DNA from: Erysipelothrix sp. UBA3383
GTDB lineage: Bacteria; Bacillota_I; Bacilli_A; Erysipelotrichales; Erysipelotrichaceae
Direction of reading: 5' to 3'
DNA length: 7,852 nucleotides
NCBI GenBank assembly: GCA_002358955.1
Contig: DEPV01000028.1
Location: forward strand, 1,158-9,009
Notes under the pieces: model-generated
Databases searched by the model: none
Seen by the model: the letters and a program-made list of their open reading frames with translations, nothing else
What the model was told of the DNA's origin: nothing
In this document: one piece after another, positions 1-5,058 of the stretch
Numbering within the stretch: the stretch's first letter is position 1
Layout of the letters: each line of letters opens with the position of its first letter
Program-made: the position numbers and the translations under genes

Positions 1-266
1 AATTTAGAAGGGTATGTAAAATTGCAGAAATCCCCTTCTGTCATTTTACCTTCTAGTTCAGGAAACTTATCCAGTGCCTGTAAGAGCATATCAGGATCTA
101 AATCCACTCCCAGTACATCGTGTGTCTGACTGAGTGTATTGAGTAAATCTCCTGTACCACTGGCCATTTCAATCACTGAACCATCTTTTAAATGGTCTTG
201 AACATAGTGTGTGTATACTTTTAATCCTTCTTCCTGTGTGAAGAGTACATCATAGTACTGCTTCAT
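1..266 (-). CDS. yqeM: YqeM-like class I SAM-dependent methyltransferase, N-terminal part (3' end outside window)
   Basis: The first 88 codons of a gene that runs off the left edge. Translation by eye gives a Rossmann-type methyltransferase start. A glycine-rich SAM-binding motif I (EMASGTGD) lies at residues 33-40. An acidic motif II (GVDLDPDM, Asp55/Asp57) lies at 53-60, and a TEGDF strand at 77-80 resembles motif III. The ATG at 264-266 is preceded by AGGA eight bases upstream, and the frame overlaps the end of rsfS by 17 bp, which implies translational coupling. In Bacillus a methyltransferase named YqeM directly follows rsfS, so the name rests on gene order plus fold. The substrate is unknown, and the missing C-terminal half would carry the substrate-specific part. 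Family call is fairly sure; the exact name is moderate. Confidence 0.82.
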   Translation of the reverse strand, partial: MKQYYDVLFTQEEGLKVYTHYVQDHLKDGSVIEMASGTGDLLNTLSQTHDVLGVDLDPDMLLQALDKFPELEGKMTEGDFCNFTYPSK

Positions 267-582
267 TTAAGTAATCCTGGTATAACTTCTCTAAGTTATA
301 GTGTTTACGTGCTTCTGTTTCAAAGATATGAATGACAACATCTATCGCGTCAATTAAGATCCAATCAGTATCACGTTGACGTTCTTGTTCTTTGATTTTA
401 TATCCAGCTTTAATTAAAGCTGCTTCTAAGTCTTCTGCCAGTGCATTTACTTGTCTGAAGCTTTGTGCATCACATACGACAAAGTAGTCGCATAGAGGGT
501 TTGTATTTCTAAAATCAATGGTAACAAGATCATTTGCTTTCTTGTCTTCTAATGTTTTTGTAACTAAGTCTAATAATTCCAT
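250..582 (-). CDS. rsfS: Ribosome silencing factor RsfS (RsfA/Iojap family)
   Basis: A 110-residue protein of normal length for the family. RsfS binds ribosomal protein uL14 on the 50S subunit and blocks joining with 30S, which lowers translation when nutrients are short. Family hallmarks are visible: DYFVVC at residues 32-37, DWILID at 73-78, DVVIHIF at 81-87, and the closing block with Arg92, Tyr95 and LEKLY at 97-101. The ATG at 580-582 lies one base after the nadD-yqeK stop (TAA-T-ATG), with a purine-rich Shine-Dalgarno (AGGAAAGAGG) inside the end of the upstream gene. Its 3' end overlaps yqeM by 17 bp. The position after nadD/yqeK matches the Bacillus order (where the gene is yqeL), which supports the call. 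Confidence 0.95.
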   Translation of the reverse strand: MELLDLVTKTLEDKKANDLVTIDFRNTNPLCDYFVVCDAQSFRQVNALAEDLEAALIKAGYKIKEQERQRDTDWILIDAIDVVIHIFETEARKHYNLEKLYQDYLNEAVL

Positions 583-583
583 A

Positions 584-1561
584 TTATGCCTCTTTCCTAT
601 ATTTTTCTGCTTCTATTTTTAATAATTTAAATGTTGCATGAAGATCCACCTTTGCCATTTCAATGAAATGTTCAGTTTCAAAGTGTCTTCCACGTTCACA
701 CTTATCTGCAACATAGATAAGTTGTGCCACTAAGTCATGTGATTTTCCTTCAACATGATTACGAATGGCTCTTAATACCTTACGATTTCTTACATAATAA
801 TGTTTGGATAATACTGCTGCTGCAGCATATGCATGATAAATGGCTTGATGAACATCCTTTTTATCATAATAGATATCATCATACTGCTCTTTTGAGTAAT
901 CATGCATCATTGCAACCAGATACATATCCTTTTTTGATACAGGATGTGCTTCTGCAAGTTCTAATGCCAGTTCAGTAACTCGTAAGGTATGTTCATAACG
1001 ATACTCACTCAAACGTTCTTTCAGTATGGTATTAAGGTATAAACCCTCTTCCATCATGTACTGTAAGATACGTGGATGTGTTGCTGTTTGCAGTCCTTTA
1101 CGAATATTGGTTGATGATACATCCATAATATCTCCAAGTACTACCGGATAGTCATGATCTTCTTGATGGCGATCATAAACAATAAACTGAACCAGTGAAT
1201 TTAACTTTTCAAATTCATACCATTTATGCAGCGACTCAATCTGATCATCCCCGATTAACCACTCAAACTGGTAATCAGGATATTTCTTGATCAATGCTTC
1301 TACAGTATTGATGGAGTATGAAGGACTGGGTAATTCATTTTCAATCGTACACACCTTCATTGATGATTCTTTTTTGATCATCATCTCAATCATTGTAACA
1401 CGATTCTTAAAGTCACTGGAACTATCTTTAAAGGGACTGATTAAAGTCGGTATGAACCACAGTTCAAAAGCGCTTCTTTGTTTAAGCGCCTTTTTTGCCA
1501 TATTTAAATGTCCATAATGAATGGGGTCAAAACTGCCCCCAAACAAGATTATGGTTTTCAT
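584..1561 (-). CDS. nadD: Fused nicotinate-nucleotide adenylyltransferase (NadD) and YqeK-type HD phosphohydrolase
   Basis: One 325-residue reading frame carries two enzymes that are separate neighbours (nadD, yqeK) in Bacillus. Residues 1 to about 178 are NadD, which makes deamido-NAD from nicotinate mononucleotide and ATP. It shows the nucleotidyltransferase motif GGSFDPIHYGH (8-18, with His15 and His18), SYSINTVEAL (81-90), LIGDDQIESLHKW (102-114) and SSTNIRKG (149-156). Residues from about 181 to the end are an HD domain with likely metal ligands His190, His220-Asp221, His243, His269 and Asp286. YqeK proteins of this type hydrolyse diadenosine tetraphosphate symmetrically. The HD part (about 145 residues) is shorter than free-standing YqeK at about 185. 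The start overlaps the yhbY stop (TAATG). The Shine-Dalgarno (AAAAGGA) is about 14 bases away, rather far, so initiation probably depends on coupling. No frame break is visible at the junction. Confidence 0.93.
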   Translation of the reverse strand: MKTIILFGGSFDPIHYGHLNMAKKALKQRSAFELWFIPTLISPFKDSSSDFKNRVTMIEMMIKKESSMKVCTIENELPSPSYSINTVEALIKKYPDYQFEWLIGDDQIESLHKWYEFEKLNSLVQFIVYDRHQEDHDYPVVLGDIMDVSSTNIRKGLQTATHPRILQYMMEEGLYLNTILKERLSEYRYEHTLRVTELALELAEAHPVSKKDMYLVAMMHDYSKEQYDDIYYDKKDVHQAIYHAYAAAAVLSKHYYVRNRKVLRAIRNHVEGKSHDLVAQLIYVADKCERGRHFETEHFIEMAKVDLHATFKLLKIEAEKYRKEA

Positions 1562-1845
1562 TATACGCGGATGCGTCCTTTTGGATTATCGCGGTAGAAT
1601 AAAATAACACGTCCAATTGAAGATACAACCTCACATGAGAATTGTTCTGTAATTGCATCAATCACTTCTTGAACAGTTGTTTCTGAAGCTTTTTGAATTC
1701 CTACTTTTACTAGGTTATGGACGTTTAGAGAAATTTCAAAACTCTCTAATACGGTTTCTGTAATTCCGTTTTTACCAATAAAAACCAGTGTTGGTTCTGA
1801 ATGTGATAAAGAACGTAATTTTTTCTTTTGATCTTTTGTTAACAT
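1561..1845 (-). CDS. yhbY: YhbY/YqeI family CRM-domain RNA-binding protein
   Basis: A 94-residue protein consisting of a single CRM (YhbY) domain. The family's GxxG loop appears as GKNG at residues 24-27, followed by ITETVLESFEISLNVHNLVKV and a second half ending in the strand VVSSIGRVILFYR. YhbY is associated with pre-ribosomal particles in E. coli, and the Bacillus homologue YqeI sits in the same cluster. A role in ribosome assembly is therefore family knowledge, not proven here. The gene starts on the last base of the yqeH stop (TAATG) and ends by sharing one base with the nadD-yqeK ATG, so it is coupled on both sides. An AGAAAGG Shine-Dalgarno lies about 10 bases before the ATG, inside the end of yqeH. 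Confidence 0.93.
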   Translation of the reverse strand: MLTKDQKKKLRSLSHSEPTLVFIGKNGITETVLESFEISLNVHNLVKVGIQKASETTVQEVIDAITEQFSCEVVSSIGRVILFYRDNPKGRIRV

Positions 1846-2861
1846 TAAATTAATGCCTTTCTATACACTGCTTCTGCAGTTTTATCTAATTTTGTTTCAA
1901 TGAGTCGACATTCACCTTGAATGTTAATAAATCCAACATCAAAGATTTCAATATCGATATCTTTTTCATGGTGTGGCCATTTACGGTTACGATACTCAGG
2001 ATTCTCAATCATAAATTCATGATCTAATTCTAAGTTAGCATCCATACGCTCAGGCTTCACACGTTTAAGTCCAAATGGAAGGTATGATACCACATTCACA
2101 GTTTTAACAGGGTCAATCGTTAGAGCACCTAAGTTCCCTAAGATCAGTGTCTGTTTTTCATACAACTGGAATACTTGTGGCTTGATTGTTTTATGCGGTG
2201 ATAATTGAACCAATGTAAAATCATTAAACTTATGGGTTAATTCAGTCTCTGTACTTAATCCTGGAGTATCATAAACTTCAAGATCATCACTAATAATCTT
2301 CACAACATCAGCAGTTGTACTTGCAACTGGAGATACTGAAAGATCCTCTTTACCTAGATAAGCATTCAATACTGAACTCTTACCCGCATTCACACATCCC
2401 ACAAAGGCACACGGTGCATCTTCTAAGTAAGGTGTTAGTGCTTGTAGTGATTTTGGTTTTAGAGCTGATGCAAAGATAATATCGCTCAATGCAATATCTT
2501 CACCTTTAAGCTGACGCATGATGTTTTGTTTTAACTTCCCATCAGACACCGCTTGAGTCAGTAAGTCTCGTTTGTTTACAAGTAATACAACACTCTTATT
2601 ACGTAATGAACGTAATAAACCACTGTGTAAACTTTGATTTAAGTGCATGATATCCAAGACCCAAATAATGTGTCCTTTAAACCCTTGGATAAATTCAAGC
2701 GTAGACCCATCATCGACTTGAGCTTTTACACGTTTAAAATCACGATAATGTCTTAATCTAAAGCAAGACTGACAATAATCATGATCCATTGATAATGCAT
2801 ATCCACGTTCATCTTTATTTTGGATCTGTAATGGTGATCCACACCCTAAACATTGTTTCAT
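1845..2861 (-). CDS. yqeH: Ribosome biogenesis GTPase YqeH (circularly permuted, zinc-finger)
   Basis: A 338-residue circularly permuted GTPase needed for 30S assembly in Bacillus. The N-terminal zinc finger has Cys4, Cys7, Cys30 and Cys33. The G motifs then come in permuted order: G4 as NKRD (96-99), G5 as ASA (131-133), G1/P-loop as GCVNAGKSS (155-163), G2 near STT (181-183), and G3 as DTPG (198-201). Residues after about 205 form the C-terminal region of the family. Length is somewhat below the Bacillus protein (about 366). It is the first gene of the cluster. The start at 2859-2861 has AGAGGT six bases upstream and lies about 27 bases downstream of the predicted transcription start. Unlike Bacillus, neither yqeG nor aroE is adjacent. 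The usual Pro-Gly before the G2 threonines appears to be Ala-Ser here. Confidence 0.95.
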   Translation of the reverse strand: MKQCLGCGSPLQIQNKDERGYALSMDHDYCQSCFRLRHYRDFKRVKAQVDDGSTLEFIQGFKGHIIWVLDIMHLNQSLHSGLLRSLRNKSVVLLVNKRDLLTQAVSDGKLKQNIMRQLKGEDIALSDIIFASALKPKSLQALTPYLEDAPCAFVGCVNAGKSSVLNAYLGKEDLSVSPVASTTADVVKIISDDLEVYDTPGLSTETELTHKFNDFTLVQLSPHKTIKPQVFQLYEKQTLILGNLGALTIDPVKTVNVVSYLPFGLKRVKPERMDANLELDHEFMIENPEYRNRKWPHHEKDIDIEIFDVGFINIQGECRLIETKLDKTAEAVYRKALI

Positions 2862-2894
2862 AAACCGACCTCTTTTGGCTTCTTTTGCTGTGTT

Positions 2895-2903
2895 ATTGTA
2901 CCA
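2895..2903 (-). promoter_or_regulatory. Extended -10 promoter of the yqeH operon
   Basis: On the minus strand the sequence reads TGGTACAAT, an extended -10 element (TGn followed by TACAAT, five of six matches to TATAAT). The hexamer seventeen bases upstream (2918-2923, TTCGTT) is a poor -35, which fits a promoter relying on the extended -10. Transcription would start near 2888, giving a leader of about 27 bases that contains the yqeH Shine-Dalgarno. There is no gene immediately upstream on this strand without a terminator in between, so the yqeH cluster needs a promoter in this interval. Confidence 0.6.
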
Positions 2904-2930
2904 TAGATTGAACTTAAAACGAACTATATC

Positions 2931-2988
2931 GATAATATTTACAGAACGTTCATATCAGCTTTAATACAATTAGTGTATAAATATTATC
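2931..2988. repeat. Widely spaced 10-bp inverted repeat upstream of the yqeH promoter
   Basis: GATAATATTT at 2931-2940 is perfectly matched in inverted orientation by AAATATTATC at 2979-2988, with 38 bases between. The spacer contains a perfect 8-bp palindrome, GAACGTTC, at 2944-2951. The element lies about 45 to 100 bases upstream of the predicted yqeH start, a place where a regulator could bind. The arms are almost pure A/T, so a chance match is possible in this composition. Confidence 0.35.
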
Positions 2989-3000
2989 TTGATTTCATTA

Positions 3001-3035
3001 AATCATAAGAAACCCCAACTCGTTAAGTTGGGGTT
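3001..3035 (-). terminator. Rho-independent terminator of the padR three-gene unit
   Basis: A perfect 10-bp stem (AACCCCAACT at 3011-3020 against AGTTGGGGTT at 3026-3035) with a 5-base loop starts 9 bases after the stop codon of the last gene in the unit. On the minus strand the stem is followed by TCTTATGATT, only a modest T-rich tail. The GC-rich stem centre and the position support termination before the yqeH promoter. Confidence 0.8.
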
Positions 3036-3044
3036 AATGGTGGT

Positions 3045-3941
3045 TTAGAAATTTTTAGCATGATTGGTTTGAAGTAAATCTAGTAATAGATCTCTAACTA
3101 CAGGTTGCACTACGTAAATTGTGTCAATACCAGTTTCCAATTGTTCAAGGGTGGTATTATCACGATATCCTTCAATATACACAACTTGATTTTTATAAAG
3201 GTAATAATCATTGCTTATGTATTTTGATCCATCTTGAATGTTTGACATTGTTGAGAACAAATACTTACCCTCTTGATTAAGGTCTTCATTAAAATTTGTA
3301 ATTGGGAAACTGACAGATTGAATTTTACTCATCTCAAAGAATTCTTGAATTACAGAACTATCATGTTCAAGATTGTACTCGTTCATTTCAAGGTCTTTAA
3401 TCGATAGTGTTGTTGGACCATCTGTTTTAGCATTCATTTCTATAAATCGATTAGTTCCAGTGAAGTACTCTTTACCTTCTTCAACCTTTAATGCAATACC
3501 GTAATCACTATAGAGTGAATCATTGATGGCATAAGTTCGATTATTAACAGTAGTTACTCGATAATTGTTGGTTATCTCAGTAAATTCAAATGTATCGCGA
3601 TCAAACTGAAGTGTTTTTATACTTTGACCCGCGTTAATTTCATAAAAATTACGATGTTCTGTACTTACAAATATCTCTGTATCTTTACTCAATATATCTC
3701 TGTATAAAGAATTGATATAGAACAGTGTTTTCGAATGTCCAATTTGAACAATTGTATCTCCTGTATAGACTAGAAAGTCTCGATTACCATTAAGTGTAAC
3801 AATATCGTCCGTACCCATCTTTTTTGAGATAATCATTTTATTTATGAAAGCCATTGGACTGTACTGATTAACAAATAAGAATACCTGTAGTAAAGCAAAG
3901 ATCAAAATAACATTTATGATTAATTTGGTTTTTCGTTTCAT
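3045..3941 (-). CDS. Single-pass membrane protein of unknown function in a PadR-controlled unit
   Basis: I do not recognise this 298-residue protein. Its N terminus is Lys/Arg-rich (MKRKTK) followed by one hydrophobic segment at about residues 7-25, without a lipobox or any cysteine, so it is probably an N-terminally anchored protein facing outward. The remaining 270 residues are hydrophilic, rich in Asn, Asp, Tyr and Thr, with alternating patterns that suggest mostly beta strands. No catalytic motif stands out. It begins one base after the stop of the preceding gene (TAA-T-ATG), with AGAAAGGG as Shine-Dalgarno, so it is translated with the PadR-linked membrane protein. A hairpin terminator follows it. 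By position it is the likely effector or co-sensor of the unit, but that is inference. Confidence 0.8.
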   Translation of the reverse strand: MKRKTKLIINVILIFALLQVFLFVNQYSPMAFINKMIISKKMGTDDIVTLNGNRDFLVYTGDTIVQIGHSKTLFYINSLYRDILSKDTEIFVSTEHRNFYEINAGQSIKTLQFDRDTFEFTEITNNYRVTTVNNRTYAINDSLYSDYGIALKVEEGKEYFTGTNRFIEMNAKTDGPTTLSIKDLEMNEYNLEHDSSVIQEFFEMSKIQSVSFPITNFNEDLNQEGKYLFSTMSNIQDGSKYISNDYYLYKNQVVYIEGYRDNTTLEQLETGIDTIYVVQPVVRDLLLDLLQTNHAKNF

Positions 3942-3942
3942 A

Positions 3943-4602
3943 TTAGTTTGTCCCTTTCTCTGCCTTAACTACTTTGTTGTTTATTGTAATCTCAACAGTA
4001 TCAATAATATCGATGTTTCCATTGATTTTAAGCGTTAGATTATTATTAGCATGGGTGAAATCAATGATTTCAAAATCATAATCTTTCCCGTTGATGCTAA
4101 CATTTTGGACTAATTCAGGTTTAAACACAGAACTGTAGTTTCCTTGATAGACAGACATAAAGATTAAGTTTTCTTCATCTGAATCTGAAAGACCGATCGC
4201 ACGTAAAGTATACATAGAACCCTTATCATAGACTGAACGTGATACCAGCGCAGGCTGTGAATCTAGACCTAATCTAACAACCTGTGTTTCAGTTGGATTG
4301 CCTTGCATATGTTTATAGTATTTAACTCCTGTAGCTGCGATAAACACCACCAATATAGCAATAATAACATTGCTTACCATCCAAGCATAACCAATCCAGG
4401 GTTTGTAGACATCATTAAGTGACTCTCCTATTTCTTGCGGGTCACCCATAAAATCTTGAATCTCTTCTGTATCATAAAACTCTTGAGCATCTTCAATATG
4501 ATCATAAAGTTCTTTCTTTATTTCTTTATGGTCTACTTTTGACTGAATATGCCTGCATACTTCCTTAACATAATCATCCTTGGAATAGTGTGTTGAGCTC
4601 AT
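3943..4602 (-). CDS. PadR-associated membrane protein: HAAS/DUF1700-like helical domain, one TM segment, extracytoplasmic domain
   Basis: A 219-residue protein in three parts. Residues 10-68 are helical and acidic (KKELYDHIEDAQEFYD, then FMGDPQEIGESLNDVY). This pattern of 'DHIED ... GDPxEIxxxLxxVY' is seen in the small signalling domains that commonly accompany PadR regulators (HAAS/DUF1700 type). Residues 71-93 form one transmembrane helix. Residues 100-219 are probably outside the cell and beta-rich. The gene overlaps the end of padR by 29 bp and has its own GAAAGGT Shine-Dalgarno eight bases before the ATG. The arrangement suggests that an envelope signal is passed through the helical head to the PadR repressor. 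The domain call comes from pattern memory, not a profile search. The outer domain is unassigned. Confidence 0.78.
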   Translation of the reverse strand: MSSTHYSKDDYVKEVCRHIQSKVDHKEIKKELYDHIEDAQEFYDTEEIQDFMGDPQEIGESLNDVYKPWIGYAWMVSNVIIAILVVFIAATGVKYYKHMQGNPTETQVVRLGLDSQPALVSRSVYDKGSMYTLRAIGLSDSDEENLIFMSVYQGNYSSVFKPELVQNVSINGKDYDFEIIDFTHANNNLTLKINGNIDIIDTVEITINNKVVKAEKGTN

Positions 4603-4924
4603 AATCCACTACCTTTCCAACTGACTTTGAAAACAGTTCCCAGGTTTCTTTATCTTCTTTAAGTTGTAAAGACCCTTTATCTGTAATGCTGTAATACTTA
4701 CGTGGTTTCCCAGCACTACCCTGTTTTTGATAAGACTTCAGGTATCCTGCGACTTCTAAACGATGAAGAATTGGATAAAGACTTCCTTCTTTCATATCGA
4801 AAATATCATCACTGCGGCGTTTGATTTCTTGAATAATTTCAAATCCATAACGATCCTGTTCTGCAATGAGTGCTAAAAGCATCATTTGAGCACCAGATCG
4901 TAACCATGCTGATTGTGTTGTCAT
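4574..4924 (-). CDS. PadR-family winged-helix transcriptional repressor
   Basis: A 116-residue protein, normal for the short PadR subfamily. Hallmarks are the first helix with LLALIAEQDRYGFEI (16-30), the winged-helix core KEGSLYPILHRLEVAGYL (45-62), and the wing with GKPRKYYSITDKG (72-84), followed by a dimerisation helix at about 85-113. PadR dimers bind dyad operators and usually repress their own unit until a ligand or partner protein releases them. Here a consensus promoter and two operator-like dyads lie just upstream, so autorepression is likely. The ATG at 4922-4924 has a strong AGGAGG eight bases upstream. The gene overlaps the next one, a membrane protein with a PadR-associated domain, by 29 bp. 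No transporter ATPase is adjacent, so the common drug-efflux context is absent. Confidence 0.93.
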   Translation of the reverse strand: MTTQSAWLRSGAQMMLLALIAEQDRYGFEIIQEIKRRSDDIFDMKEGSLYPILHRLEVAGYLKSYQKQGSAGKPRKYYSITDKGSLQLKEDKETWELFSKSVGKVVDYELNTLFQG

Positions 4925-4937
4925 TTGAACATCCTCC

Positions 4938-4960
4938 TATACATAGTGTATCTATGTATA
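4938..4960. promoter_or_regulatory. Putative PadR operator, downstream copy (over transcription start)
   Basis: A 23-bp dyad: on the minus strand TATACATAG, five central bases, then CTATGTATA, with perfect 9-bp arms. It covers the predicted transcription start just after the -10 box and ends four bases before the AGGAGG of padR. Its size and symmetry suit a dimeric winged-helix repressor, and the adjacent gene encodes PadR. The assignment is inference from position. Confidence 0.65.
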
Positions 4961-4961
4961 A

Positions 4962-4990
4962 AGTATACCTAGACACTCTATGTTTGTCAA
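4962..4990 (-). promoter_or_regulatory. Sigma-A type promoter of the padR unit
   Basis: On the minus strand a perfect -35 TTGACA (4985-4990) is separated by exactly 17 bp from a -10 TATACT (4962-4967, five of six). Transcription would begin near 4955, about 30 bases before the padR ATG. This is the best promoter in the window. A promoter this strong makes sense if it is normally held down by the repressor it drives. Confidence 0.85.
4964..4983. promoter_or_regulatory. Putative PadR operator, upstream degenerate copy (in promoter spacer)
   Basis: On the minus strand ACATAG-AGTGT-CTAGGTATA repeats the layout of the downstream dyad (ACATAG-ATACA-CTATGTATA), with one mismatch in the compared arms. 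It lies 26 bp upstream in the same orientation. It occupies the spacer and part of the -10 box, where a bound protein would exclude RNA polymerase. Its own arms are imperfectly symmetric, so it may be a weaker second site. Confidence 0.5.
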
Positions 4991-5004
4991 CAATAGTTAT
5001 TCAA

Positions 5005-5043
5005 GGATAAGAAAAACCTGGAATATGATACATTCCAGGTTTT
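5005..5043 (-). terminator. Rho-independent terminator of the parE-parC operon
   Basis: A 12-bp perfect stem (AAAACCTGGAAT at 5013-5024 against ATTCCAGGTTTT at 5032-5043) with a 7-base loop. On the minus strand the stem runs into TTTTTCTTAT. It starts 15 bases after the parC stop codon. This is a textbook intrinsic terminator and separates the topoisomerase operon from the padR promoter. Confidence 0.9.
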
Positions 5044-5058
5044 AATTAATAGATTATT

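Noticed and set aside
724..978. Forward-strand open frame of 84 codons
   Set aside because: It lies wholly antisense to the HD half of nadD-yqeK, has no recognisable product, and has no ribosome site or promoter that I can support.
1287..1517. Forward-strand open frame of 76 codons
   Set aside because: It is antisense to the conserved NadD N-terminal half. The hydrophobic look is a by-product of the complementary codons.
2862..3044. A small RNA or small gene between yqeH and the padR unit
   Set aside because: The 183-bp gap is accounted for by a terminator, an inverted repeat and a promoter. I found no start codon with a ribosome site and a usable frame.
3045..4924. A PadR-controlled drug exporter or toxin-antitoxin unit
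   Set aside because: There is no ABC ATPase, no multi-pass permease and no recognisable toxin fold. Both membrane proteins have a single TM segment.
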